29,299 bases of DNA from Chloracidobacterium sp. UBA3360. Its GTDB lineage: Bacteria; Acidobacteriota; Blastocatellia; Pyrinomonadales; Pyrinomonadaceae. A program made the position numbers and the translations under genes. The stretch covers positions 7,471 through 36,769 of the forward strand of contig DEQS01000009.1 of the NCBI GenBank assembly GCA_002360555.1, given 5' to 3'. Positions 1-7,361 of the stretch are shown piece by piece. The notes under the pieces were generated by a model. The model had not been told where the DNA came from. It did no database searches and saw only the letters and a program-made list of their open reading frames with translations. Each line of letters begins with the position of its first letter. Position 1 is the stretch's first letter.

Positions 1-75
1 CAGCAAAAACACAAACGTGAGCAGTCTTGGCGGCAAGACGCGGCTTGTAAATGCTGTCCTTGATAAATATTTCAC
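1..75 (-). CDS. 5' end of an exported protein, partial
   Basis: A reading frame opens with GTG at 75-73 and runs without a stop off the left edge of the window (25 codons seen). The first residues are VKYLSRTAFTSR followed by a hydrophobic run (LLTFVFLL), which looks like the beginning of a signal peptide or membrane anchor. It starts 11 nt after the anti-sigma factor stop on the same strand, so it is probably the third gene of the sigma/anti-sigma operon; exported partner proteins in this position are common. No Shine-Dalgarno sequence is visible. Too little is present to name a function. Confidence 0.45.
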   Translation of the reverse strand, partial: MKYLSRTAFTSRVLPPRLLTFVFLL

Positions 76-86
76 TGTGGCAGGAT

Positions 87-647
87 TTAGGTTTTGAGTG
101 TCCTCAAAACCCGTCGCGAGATAAATAAAGTAAAGGCCGCAAACACCAACGCCATCGCTCCAACAGCGAGAACGCCTATCTGAGCCTGTCCGGCAATACT
201 GCGCACGATGATCGCGAGGCCGATAAAAAGTGAATAGATCAAGTGGCCAAATATTCCGCCGATCGCGGCTGTTTGACCCAAAGCCTCGGCGACTTTGTCG
301 AGTAACGATCCGGCCTCTGCTCCCATCGCAAATAAAACAAACAGAGCAAGCCCCGCACAGATAAACAGCGCATTAAACCGCTCACGCGGCCGACGCAATC
401 CGCTCACGGTGCTTTCAGCATTGGCAACGACCTGCTTAGCAAAATCTACAGGAAGCTCGATCTCACGTTCAAAACCGAGGCTCATGTCGAGGTTTCGTAA
501 GAATTCTTTTTGATGATTAAGCTCGATCGAGCACGCCTTACAGGACGCAAAATGCAGATCCATCTGCATCTCAAGCGCCGCATCGAGCTCGCCGTCAACA
601 TAGGCGGCGATCTCTTCGGTCGGGCATTGTAATCCTTGTATCTGCAT
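87..647 (-). CDS. Zinc-finger transmembrane anti-sigma factor
   Basis: Predicted 186-residue anti-sigma factor that would hold the adjacent ECF sigma factor inactive at the inner membrane. The N-terminal cytoplasmic part carries a putative zinc-binding zf-HC2/anti-sigma motif: Cys8, then His32-x3-Cys36-x2-Cys39 within HFASCKAC. Three hydrophobic helices follow at about residues 91-110, 130-148 and 154-176; most single-pass anti-sigma factors have one, so the C-terminal sensor part is membrane-embedded here rather than periplasmic. The chosen ATG (647-645) overlaps the sigma factor stop codon by one base (TGATG), implying translational coupling. An in-frame TTG one codon upstream (650) is possible but less likely. 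What signal it senses cannot be told from the sequence. Confidence 0.85.
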   Translation of the reverse strand: MQIQGLQCPTEEIAAYVDGELDAALEMQMDLHFASCKACSIELNHQKEFLRNLDMSLGFEREIELPVDFAKQVVANAESTVSGLRRPRERFNALFICAGLALFVLFAMGAEAGSLLDKVAEALGQTAAIGGIFGHLIYSLFIGLAIIVRSIAGQAQIGVLAVGAMALVFAAFTLFISRRVLRTLKT

Positions 648-1252
648 CAAAATCCCGTAAAACCTCGTGCGATAAAGATATTTCGCATCATCTCACGTGC
701 TCTAAACAATCTGTTTTTTACCGTACCTAACGGCAACCCAGTCACCTCGGCGATCTCGTCATAACTCAGATCACGCGAATGCCGCAGTAAGATCAGGTCG
801 CGATACGCGGGTGGCAAACAATTTACGACCGCGTCGATCTCGGTCCGCCATTCGCGAACCTCGTGATCTTTCTCCGGCGACGGACGCCCGCTTTCGATCT
901 GTATTTGGTATGTGCCGTCGGCGTTTTCGGTCTCGATGCTCTGCGGCGTAATCGAATTTCGCCGCATGTGGTCGATCGCAGCGTTGTGGGCAATACGATA
1001 AAGCCAGGTCGAGAATTTGTACTCGGCACTGTATTTATTAAGCGAATTATAGACCTTGATAAAGACTTCTTGAGTGACGTCCAAGGCGGAATCGTAATCG
1101 CCAAGCATACGAAAAACGTAGCTCGTGATCTGTCGCTGATAGCGGTGGACAAGCTCCTCAAAACCATCAGAACGTCCGCCGATGGCACTGATTATCAGTT
1201 CGCCATCGGTCAAACCCTTGATTCCTTCGATTGATATCGCCCGTGTCGCCAT
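647..1252 (-). CDS. ECF (sigma-70 family) RNA polymerase sigma factor
   Basis: A 201-residue extracytoplasmic-function sigma factor. Region 2 is at about residues 30-98, with the core-binding and -10 recognition segments around DVTQEVFIKVYNSL and FSTWLYRIAHNAAIDHMRR. Region 4 is at about 140-195 and contains the -35-binding helix-turn-helix (SYDEIAEVTGLPLGTVKNRL). Regions 1 and 3 are missing, as is usual for the ECF group. It is followed with a one-base overlap by its membrane anti-sigma factor, the standard pair. Its regulon is unknown. A GAAAC-N17-CGTAG element just upstream could be an autoregulatory promoter, and a similar GAAAC-N16-CGTG element lies ahead of the secretin operon. No clear Shine-Dalgarno sequence precedes the ATG. 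Confidence 0.93.
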   Translation of the reverse strand: MATRAISIEGIKGLTDGELIISAIGGRSDGFEELVHRYQRQITSYVFRMLGDYDSALDVTQEVFIKVYNSLNKYSAEYKFSTWLYRIAHNAAIDHMRRNSITPQSIETENADGTYQIQIESGRPSPEKDHEVREWRTEIDAVVNCLPPAYRDLILLRHSRDLSYDEIAEVTGLPLGTVKNRLFRAREMMRNIFIARGFTGF

Positions 1253-1265
1253 CGTGATAGGGGGT

Positions 1266-1293
1266 ACTACGGTAGTTTTAATTAAATTGTTTC
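1266..1293 (-). promoter_or_regulatory. Possible ECF-type promoter of the sigma factor gene
   Basis: On the minus strand GAAAC (1293-1289) is followed after 17 nt by CGTAG (1271-1267), resembling the GAAC / CGTC pattern recognised by many ECF sigma factors. It lies about 15 nt upstream of the sigma start codon, giving a short leader. This is a pattern match only. Confidence 0.28.
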
Positions 1294-1319
1294 AATCCGC
1301 AAGCGAACGCGGGAATTTT

Positions 1320-1395
1320 GCCCACGAAATACACGAAATGCACAAAACAGAAGGACATATTTCCTTTTTTTGTGCATTTGGTGTTTTTCGCGGGC
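1320..1395. repeat. Inverted repeat of 9-nt units (nonamer hairpin)
   Basis: The left arm at 1320-1347 is built of units CACGAAATA, CACGAAATG, CACAAAACA. The right arm at 1368-1395 is its near complement (GTGCATTTG, GTGTTTTTC, GCGGGC), with a small inner hairpin AAGGA/TCCTT between. It starts 6 nt after the stop of the PilM-like gene and could act as a terminator or mRNA 3' end for the secretin operon. It is close kin to the elements at 7297-7358 and 23606-23673. Confidence 0.85.
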
Positions 1396-1401
1396 TACTT
1401 C

Positions 1402-2322
1402 TTAAAAGCTTAGTGCGGCGAGGCCGGCGGGAGATGCTAGGTCGTTGAAATTAAGTCCGCCACCCGGCAGGCTGAGGCCGACATCATCAGACGTAAGCAC
1501 CCTGACGTTGCGCCCGAGCGCCTCCGCCGCGATGCTCTGAACACGGGCCGGGACAAATTCCCCGCCGACGACCATTACGCTATCGAGCGTCCCGGCTGCT
1601 CCGAACCTATCGTTATAAAACATCACGAGCCGATATACCTCGTCGTCGATCTCGTTAGCTGTGCACGTTACAGAGCGGACAACTGCCGGCTCGTTGCCGC
1701 GCAACAGTAATGCAGTAAATCCGTCATTATTGGAGCTGATCAGCAGCGAGTCAAGCCCGCTGTCACCGCCCATCAGCCAGTTAGCCTCGCCCATTGCACG
1801 CGGTACGATGAGCCCTGCTTTCCAGCCCATCGATTCAAAATGTGTCTCGTATTCGTCGATCACGGAAAGTTTGACCGCGGTGGCAAAATATCGAACGCGG
1901 CCGTCCTTATCGGGCGAGATCTTTTCCATCGCGATACGTAAATGTGCTGCCGGTGCCCCAAAGCTCTGTTCGGCTTTCCAATCAAGTATCTCGTCCCGTT
2001 CGCCCGCAGACAAGGGTTCGCTGTCGAGCGCGAGTATCGTCGCACGAGCAGTGTTACTCGGTAGCGAGATAGACCATTTTTTCTGACCCAGTAACCCGGC
2101 GATCTCGACAACCTCACGCAGAGCGGATGCAAATTCGAAAGGTGTAACGATGTTGGTATCTAAAAAGCCCGGTTCGAGAACACCGTCAGCGAGAGCAACG
2201 GTCGCTGCCTGTTTGATGCCCAAGTTGCGTCGGCTACCCTGGAGGGCGACGGCCGAGATACTGTTTTTATCGATGCCGAGAGCCGCGTTGGGAAAGCTGG
2301 GACTGGTTATTGCAGAAAACAT
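1402..2322 (-). CDS. PilM/GspL-like actin-fold assembly protein
   Basis: A 306-residue protein resembling PilM and the cytoplasmic part of GspL, the actin-like component that links the inner-membrane platform of type IV pili or type II secretion systems. Visible features are an N-terminal phosphate-1-like segment (ALGIDKNSISAVAL), a conserved SLPSNTARATIL strand, the helix EILDWKAEQSFG, and a late glycine turn VMVVGGEFVPA. No transmembrane segment is seen, so it would be cytoplasmic like PilM. It begins 3 nt after the second pseudopilin stop and is the last gene of the secretin-pseudopilin operon. PilN, PilO and the ATPases are not in the window. The operon context supports the call; sequence similarity to classical PilM is moderate. 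Confidence 0.72.
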   Translation of the reverse strand: MFSAITSPSFPNAALGIDKNSISAVALQGSRRNLGIKQAATVALADGVLEPGFLDTNIVTPFEFASALREVVEIAGLLGQKKWSISLPSNTARATILALDSEPLSAGERDEILDWKAEQSFGAPAAHLRIAMEKISPDKDGRVRYFATAVKLSVIDEYETHFESMGWKAGLIVPRAMGEANWLMGGDSGLDSLLISSNNDGFTALLLRGNEPAVVRSVTCTANEIDDEVYRLVMFYNDRFGAAGTLDSVMVVGGEFVPARVQSIAAEALGRNVRVLTSDDVGLSLPGGGLNFNDLASPAGLAALSF

Positions 2323-2325
2323 ATA

Positions 2326-2757
2326 TTAATAATCGCGGAATGACTTATCGTTGCTGTCCGTCCCGTCGGCAAGGCTTTTAACATCCTTAAGCCCTTGCCC
2401 GCCCTCAGACGAATTTGGATCATCGCCTTGGATCTCATCCCATTCTGTCTTTTCGAGAACCGGATCGACCGGCCTTTCACGTAGATATTTTGCCTCAACG
2501 AGCGAGTCGATATTCTGCGGCAGCTTGCCCTTGTCGGCCGTATATTGGTCGATGGCACGACGCATCTGCCAGAGATTTTCTTTCAACACCGTCTCACGAG
2601 CCTGCCGGACGCTCCGTTCGTAAGTCGGCACCGCGATAGACAGCAAAATGATCATGATAAACATCGCGATCATCAGCTCAAGCAGCGAGAACCCTTTCTG
2701 TCTGCATTTCACTGACCACTGACCACTGACTACTGACCACTGCCGTTTACCAATCAC
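2326..2757 (-). CDS. GspG-like pseudopilin (second)
   Basis: A small pilin-like protein with a type III (prepilin) signal: a positively charged leader ending in Gly, then FSLLELMIAMFIMIILLSIA with the conserved Glu at +5 of the mature N-terminus, a single hydrophobic helix, and a GspG-like body (YLRERPVDPVLEKTEWDEI). It would be cleaved by a PilD-type peptidase and packed into a pseudopilus. The start is uncertain. The longest frame begins at GTG 2757, inside the upstream pseudopilin gene, and gives an unusual 22-residue leader partly encoded by a heptamer array. GTG 2712 gives a classical short leader (MKCRQKG/F) with the array left as spacer (128 residues). The second reading is more natural; neither has a Shine-Dalgarno site. 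Confidence 0.85.
   Translation of the reverse strand: MIGKRQWSVVSGQWSVKCRQKGFSLLELMIAMFIMIILLSIAVPTYERSVRQARETVLKENLWQMRRAIDQYTADKGKLPQNIDSLVEAKYLRERPVDPVLEKTEWDEIQGDDPNSSEGGQGLKDVKSLADGTDSNDKSFRDY
2712..2739. repeat. Heptamer array CTGACCA x4
   Basis: Four head-to-tail 7-nt units at 2712-2718, 2719-2725, 2726-2732 and 2733-2739 (CTGACCA, CTGACCA, CTGACTA, CTGACCA) plus a partial fifth. It occupies the gap between the stop of the first pseudopilin and the alternative GTG start of the second. Confidence 0.9.
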
Positions 2758-3409
2758 TATACTTCTCCCCGTTCATCGCCTCTTCGTCGGAGGCCGACCT
2801 GACGTCAAAAACATTTACTTCGTCCCAGTTGTCCGAGTCGGCCGATTGATACGACGATCGCAATTTCCAGTCTTTTTCGCCCGTTACCGGATCTACGGGT
2901 ATCTCGCGCAGATAGACCTTAATGACCTCTTTTTCTTCAGTCAACTCGGTCGCCTGCTTGGTGTCGTCGGTAATGCCGCTGCCTCCCCTGATATTGACGC
3001 CGCGAGCACGGACGCGAACCCCCTGGACCAGCGTGTCTAGGCTTGGCGGAAAGCGGTCGAGATTATCTGTCTCAAATATCTTGCAATCATCAATGACCAC
3101 TCGACTGCGTGGATCCGCTGGCGTATTAAAAGTCGAATTTGGCGTAGTCGGATTACCGTTTGTGATAGCCCCTTGCGGACACGATCCATACGTGTCGCGT
3201 TTAAATTCGTCTATCGCACCGCGCAGCATCCGCAGCGTTTCACGTAGCTTCAGCTCCTTTTGCCGTTTGACCGAGTTTTGTGCAAGCGGGATCGTTCCAA
3301 CGACCAAAATGGCCAGCACACCAAGCGTAATTATCAGCTCGAATAGGCTATATCCGCCCATCTTACTACGCTTATTTTTTATCCGGCAACCAGTCACTTT
3401 ATTAGTCAA
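2747..3409 (-). CDS. GspG-like pseudopilin (first)
   Basis: A 220-residue pseudopilin: a basic leader (NKRSKMGG) followed by YSLFELIITLGVLAILVVG, with Glu at +5 and a long hydrophobic helix, then a periplasmic domain ending in a GspG-type signature (YLREIPVDPVTGEKDWKLRS). An insertion at about residues 75-150 carries two cysteines (GSCPQG and DDCKIF) that may form a disulfide. It is larger than typical GspG (about 140 residues). The frame opens with TTG at 3409, overlapping the secretin stop by 8 nt. GTG at 3397 and ATG at 3361 (MGGYSLFEL) are alternative starts; the last would leave almost no leader. It belongs to the secretin operon and probably pairs with the second pseudopilin as major/minor subunits. 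Confidence 0.85.
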   Translation of the reverse strand: MTNKVTGCRIKNKRSKMGGYSLFELIITLGVLAILVVGTIPLAQNSVKRQKELKLRETLRMLRGAIDEFKRDTYGSCPQGAITNGNPTTPNSTFNTPADPRSRVVIDDCKIFETDNLDRFPPSLDTLVQGVRVRARGVNIRGGSGITDDTKQATELTEEKEVIKVYLREIPVDPVTGEKDWKLRSSYQSADSDNWDEVNVFDVRSASDEEAMNGEKYSDW

Positions 3410-5834
3410 ATTTCAGCCTAAAGCTCTTGCCGTCAACGGTCATAAAATTGAGCACGTCGCGGTCAAACGATATCTCGGGCCTTCCCGCAGTAAGGGTCTC
3501 GATCTCGATATACGCAAAAACCCCGGAGGCGCTCGCGTCGTCTTTCGATGTCAGCGAGACATACATCTTGCCGTTTTGGTTGAGGAACGGAACCGCTGGA
3601 GAATTAGCAATAACGCCAAAAACATCACCGTACGAGACCCCACGGACAGCGACTTTCTTAACGTCAAATTTCAGCCCCATTACCGCAGATCTAAAGTTCC
3701 CGGTACCGTCGATGGTCACTGGTATTTTCAGACGCTCGCCCGCTTTCATCTCGGGCATTTCAATACCAAATTTTGGCCCGATCGCGGGTGTCGGGTCGGT
3801 TGCGACTGGATCCTGCACAGCGGTCTTGACCTCAGTTGTTTGAGCTGATGTGTCCGCAGTCTGATTTAATTGCAAAGTCTTGACGCTATTATCGATAGGT
3901 TTTAGATTCGGACCATTTCGTTCGGTCGCCTTCGCCGTCGAAGATGTGGTCGCATCGGTCTTGACGTATTCGGGCGCCTCGGTCGGACGATCGGGCAATT
4001 GCACGGCGGTATTCGTCGGCAGGCGACGCATCGCGGCCAGATAATCCTGACGGTCTTCCTCGACGATCATCGCCTCAAGCGAGCTGTTCGTCGGCACCGC
4101 GAGGCTGCCGGTCGGTCGTTCGATCTCGTCCTCAGGCAAAATGGCCGGAGCTCTTATGACGCGCGGCGTAACCGCAATAACGATGTCGATCTGGCGATTA
4201 TCTCGTGTTGGAGCTGTGAACAGGCGGCCAATGATCGGTATCAAGCCGAGCAGCGGCAAACCCTGCCTGCCCTTTGTCTCCGTACCCGAAGCGACGCTGG
4301 CCAGAAGTAACGTTTTGTTGTTTTGAATTCGTGCTGTTCCCTTGATCGTACGCTCAGTGAATGTCGGAGTCAGCGTCGATGCTCCTGCGACGTCTTTCGA
4401 CTCGATCTCCATCGCGACCTGTACGTCTTGATTCGGGAAAACAAGCGGCTTAAATTTCAGCGTCAATCCGACCTGTTCGTAATTGATCACGTTCGAAACG
4501 ACACCGCCATTACCGGTCGTGGTACCGGTGCCGGTTACAAACTGAGCACTTTGTACCGGTACACGCTGGCCGATACGGGCGGACGAATCTTCGTTATTAA
4601 ACGCATGTATCTGTGTCGACGCGATCAGCTTTGTGTCCGATTTGCTCTGAAAAGCCGATAAATTCATCGCCGGCAAAATTATCCCGGTTGCGATCGAATA
4701 TGGGAGCGCCGCTCCGGCTGTCCCCGCTCCGATCAATGTTCCAATAAGTCCTTTTGGTCCGAGGCCGACCTGTCCCTGTTGTGAACCACCAAGGTTGGTA
4801 AGTTGCTGCTGGGTGCCAACCTGATTGCCCAATTGTAAAAGGTCGTTCTTATTTACCTCGTAGATCGCCACCTCCATCACGACTTCGGCTCGGTCCTTAT
4901 CCAAGGATTTGATCAGCTGGCCGATCAGCAGGATGTTCTCCTGAGTATCACGGATCGTAACGCTGTTGGTCGCGTCGTCGGTTAGCACGATCGTACCGCT
5001 ACGGCCGGGCTGAGCGGGGATCGCGGTCTGGACGACCTTTGCGACATCTTTCGGGGCGGCATTTGCAAGGTAAAACGTCCGCAGCACAAGCTGTTGAAAC
5101 TTGACCCGCTGCGCCTGGGTCGCGACCATGATCGTGCGCGGTCCGACCTTTTGAAAGAAAAGCCCTTCTTGCAAAAATATGTAATCGAGAGCACGAGCCG
5201 GCGTCACGCCTTTTAAATCGATAAACGTCTTACGTCCCGCGGCCTGAAACGATTCGCGGTCAAACAACACGTTGAGATCAAGGTCCTTTGCCAATTCCTT
5301 AATAATTACTTGTAGATCTATGCCTGTCGGAAAAGAAACATCCCGTAATTTTTCAAGCTTTTGCGGCATCTGCGGCTCGCCTTTTGTGTTGACATAGGCT
5401 GTCGGGACGATCTTTACGCCGGTTTTTGGGTCAACTTCGGGATCGGTCAATGCCTGTTGGAGCCGAACCATCCGGTCCATTTCCGTCTTGGCCAGTTCAT
5501 TCGTCGGGTCAAACGCGTACGCCCGTCTAAACGCCGCATAGCCCGCAAGATAATCTTTTTCGTTCGCCGCTATCGTCCCCTTTTTCATGAATAGCTGCGA
5601 AGCATTGAACAATGCCCGCACCAGATGCAGCCTGTATTCAGGGTTTTTGGGGCTTTCGGCGACCGCGAGAGCAAATTCTTCGACCGCACGATCCCATTCC
5701 TCAGCCGCCTCAAACTTCATGCCTTCTTTGAAATGTTTTTTGTCGTCGACAAAACCAAATGCGGCCGTCGGCATCAGCATCGCGAAAACCAGCAATAGGG
5801 TCACAAAAAAGGTTAGGTGCGTTGATCTTTTCAT
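3402..5834 (-). CDS. Secretin (GspD/PilQ family) with TPR and C-terminal cohesin-like domain
   Basis: An 810-residue outer-membrane secretin. ATG 5834 is chosen because it begins a signal peptide (MKRSTHLTFFVTLLLVFAML, cleavage near TAAFG). Order of domains: TPR-like helices at about 29-120; an N0/STN-like domain at about 165-240 (QVIIKELAKDLDLNVLFDR); an N1-like domain at about 247-315; the secretin beta-barrel core at about 315-562 (RIGQRVPVQSA, VGLTLKFKPLV, LPLLGLIPIIGRLF, IVIAVTPRVIR); a disordered Thr/Pro-rich linker to about 688; and a cohesin-like beta domain at 689-810 (MKAGERLKIPVTIDG, YIEIETLTAG). In known secretins the TPR and N domains face the periplasm. A C-terminal cohesin-like module is unusual in model secretins. 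First gene of the operon with two pseudopilins and a PilM-like protein. Confidence 0.9.
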   Translation of the reverse strand: MKRSTHLTFFVTLLLVFAMLMPTAAFGFVDDKKHFKEGMKFEAAEEWDRAVEEFALAVAESPKNPEYRLHLVRALFNASQLFMKKGTIAANEKDYLAGYAAFRRAYAFDPTNELAKTEMDRMVRLQQALTDPEVDPKTGVKIVPTAYVNTKGEPQMPQKLEKLRDVSFPTGIDLQVIIKELAKDLDLNVLFDRESFQAAGRKTFIDLKGVTPARALDYIFLQEGLFFQKVGPRTIMVATQAQRVKFQQLVLRTFYLANAAPKDVAKVVQTAIPAQPGRSGTIVLTDDATNSVTIRDTQENILLIGQLIKSLDKDRAEVVMEVAIYEVNKNDLLQLGNQVGTQQQLTNLGGSQQGQVGLGPKGLIGTLIGAGTAGAALPYSIATGIILPAMNLSAFQSKSDTKLIASTQIHAFNNEDSSARIGQRVPVQSAQFVTGTGTTTGNGGVVSNVINYEQVGLTLKFKPLVFPNQDVQVAMEIESKDVAGASTLTPTFTERTIKGTARIQNNKTLLLASVASGTETKGRQGLPLLGLIPIIGRLFTAPTRDNRQIDIVIAVTPRVIRAPAILPEDEIERPTGSLAVPTNSSLEAMIVEEDRQDYLAAMRRLPTNTAVQLPDRPTEAPEYVKTDATTSSTAKATERNGPNLKPIDNSVKTLQLNQTADTSAQTTEVKTAVQDPVATDPTPAIGPKFGIEMPEMKAGERLKIPVTIDGTGNFRSAVMGLKFDVKKVAVRGVSYGDVFGVIANSPAVPFLNQNGKMYVSLTSKDDASASGVFAYIEIETLTAGRPEISFDRDVLNFMTVDGKSFRLKFD

Positions 5835-5893
5835 ATTGATATCGGAAGTTTCCGGAATAAACTGCGCTAAATCCAGTGATAGCCAGAGATTAA

Positions 5894-5918
5894 CACGCCG
5901 TCTGGTGGGCAAAGTTTC
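5894..5918 (-). promoter_or_regulatory. Possible ECF-type promoter of the secretin operon
   Basis: On the minus strand GAAAC (5918-5914) and CGTG (5897-5894) are separated by 16 nt, an ECF-like arrangement similar to that ahead of the sigma gene at 1266-1293. It would give a leader of about 50 nt. No convincing sigma-70 promoter was seen in this gap. Low confidence. Confidence 0.22.
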
Positions 5919-5971
5919 AAAAAATACTGGTTAATTTTCGGTTTATTAGTGGAAAAAAGCAACCCACAGCT

Positions 5972-6030
5972 CCCCTCCTTACGAAGGAGGGGTGGCAGTC
6001 CCGACGTCTTTGTTCGGGGCTGACGGGGTG
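5972..6030. repeat. REP-like double hairpin between cinA and the secretin operon
   Basis: The first hairpin is perfect: CCCCTCCTT (5972-5980), loop ACG, AAGGAGGGG (5984-5992). A second imperfect hairpin follows at 5996-6022 (CAGTCCCGA pairing with TCGGGGCTG), flanked by GGTGG and GGGGTGG. This CCACCCC...CCCCTCCTT layout resembles REP-type elements spread in many bacterial genomes. It lies downstream of cinA and may serve as a terminator or mRNA 3' stabiliser. Confidence 0.8.
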
Positions 6031-6048
6031 GTTCTCTTTACTGCACGG

Positions 6049-7287
6049 CTATTTAGAGATTTGCCTTCTCAAATAATCAAGCGCCGCCTGACTCGAACGC
6101 CAACGTATTAGGTATCGGTCACCGGGCAGCACTATCTTGGCAGATTTCACAATATCCGGCCCTGCATACCCAATAAACACCGTCCCGATTGGCTTTTCGT
6201 CAGAGCCGCCATCCGGCCCGGCGATGCCTGTGATCGAGATCGCATGGTCGGTCCCTGCATATTTCCTCATCCCGGCGGCCATTGCCTCGGCACAATTGGC
6301 GCTGACAGCACCATGTTGCTCTAAGATCTCAGCGGAAACCCCAAGCGTCCGCATTTTCGCTTCGTTGGAATAAGTGATCGCACCTTCCATAAAGTAAGCC
6401 GACGATCCCGCCACATCCGTCAAACGCTGGCCGATCAGCCCGCCGGTGCAGCTTTCGGCGACCGAAAGAGTTTCGCCACGTTGTTTTAATAATGATCCGA
6501 CGACCTGTTCCATCGTGTCGCCGTTGGTCGAAAATACAAATTTGCCAAGAGCCGTTGTCAGTTCATCGGCAAGTTTATCCGCCGTGGCTTTTGCGACGTC
6601 GGCATTGTCCGACCGTGCAGCAACATGGATCTCGACCTCGCTTTTATTAAACAAAACGGATGTCTGCACATCTTCATAAGACGTATAGATCGGTGCCGCG
6701 ATCTCATCGACCGCCGATTCGCCAAGCCCCGACACACGCAAGATCCGCCGCTTTACATACACTTCACCGGCGATCGCTTTTAATGTTGGGAAAACGTGTG
6801 CGGTGAACATCGCCTGATTTTCACGCGGCGGCCCGGGCAAGATCGCGAGTATTTTGCCATCGATCTCGGCCATCATTCCGACCGCCGAACCGTTCGGGTT
6901 TGGCAAAATATCGGCACCATCGATCACATACGCCTGACGCTTATTGATCTCAGGCATTTCACGGCCCCAAGCCTTAAAACGTTCTCGCAAATTCGCCTCG
7001 ATATCGTCGTGATATACCAGTTTCCGGCCGATCGCACTCGCCGTAAACTGCCGCGTAATGTCATCCTCAGTTGGCCCAAGTCCACCCGTTGTTATCACAA
7101 TATCCGACCGCCGCAAAGCGTCGCTCACCGCCTCCTCAAGCCGCGCTCCATCGTCCCCGACAACGGTCTTTAACATGACCTCTATGCCGATATCATTAAG
7201 CTCACGCGTCAGCCAAAGACTGTTCGTATCAGTCTTATCCGGCGTGAGAAGCTCGGAACCAATGGCAATAATTTCAGCAGATAACAT
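6049..7287 (-). CDS. cinA: CinA-like protein: nicotinamide-nucleotide amidohydrolase plus MoCF domain
   Basis: A 412-residue two-domain CinA. The N-terminal molybdopterin-binding (COG1058-type) domain covers about 1-170, with IIAIGSELL and the motif TTGGLGPTEDD; in characterised homologues it is linked to ADP-ribose pyrophosphatase activity. The C-terminal PncC-type domain, at about 250-410, contains AESCTGGLIGQRLTDVAGSS and SITGIAGPDGGS, matching NMN deamidases that return nicotinamide mononucleotide to NAD synthesis. The length fits the full-size family. The start ATG at 7287 matches the usual MxAEIIAIGSELL N-terminus. It lies after the uracil-DNA glycosylase gene on the same strand, separated by a 9-nt-unit hairpin. 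Confidence 0.95.
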   Translation of the reverse strand: MLSAEIIAIGSELLTPDKTDTNSLWLTRELNDIGIEVMLKTVVGDDGARLEEAVSDALRRSDIVITTGGLGPTEDDITRQFTASAIGRKLVYHDDIEANLRERFKAWGREMPEINKRQAYVIDGADILPNPNGSAVGMMAEIDGKILAILPGPPRENQAMFTAHVFPTLKAIAGEVYVKRRILRVSGLGESAVDEIAAPIYTSYEDVQTSVLFNKSEVEIHVAARSDNADVAKATADKLADELTTALGKFVFSTNGDTMEQVVGSLLKQRGETLSVAESCTGGLIGQRLTDVAGSSAYFMEGAITYSNEAKMRTLGVSAEILEQHGAVSANCAEAMAAGMRKYAGTDHAISITGIAGPDGGSDEKPIGTVFIGYAGPDIVKSAKIVLPGDRYLIRWRSSQAALDYLRRQISK

Positions 7288-7296
7288 AAGAATTTA

Positions 7297-7358
7297 GCCC
7301 ACGAAACACACTAAAAAAAGAGACTGCCTATTTAGTGTTTTTCGTGTGTTTCGCGGGC
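7297..7358. repeat. Inverted repeat of 9-nt units
   Basis: The left arm at 7297-7315 (GCCCACGAAACACACTAAA) pairs with the right arm at 7331-7358, whose units are TTTAGTGTT, TTTCGTGTG and TTTCGCGGG. The right arm is one unit longer than the left, so unit number differs between arms. It fills nearly all of the spacer between the uracil-DNA glycosylase stop and the cinA start. Same class as 1320-1395. Confidence 0.85.
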
Positions 7359-7361
7359 AAT

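Noticed and set aside
2922..3848. Plus-strand open frame of 308 codons
   Set aside because: It lies antisense to the secretin and pseudopilin genes, has no family resemblance, and the minus-strand frames carry clear domains.
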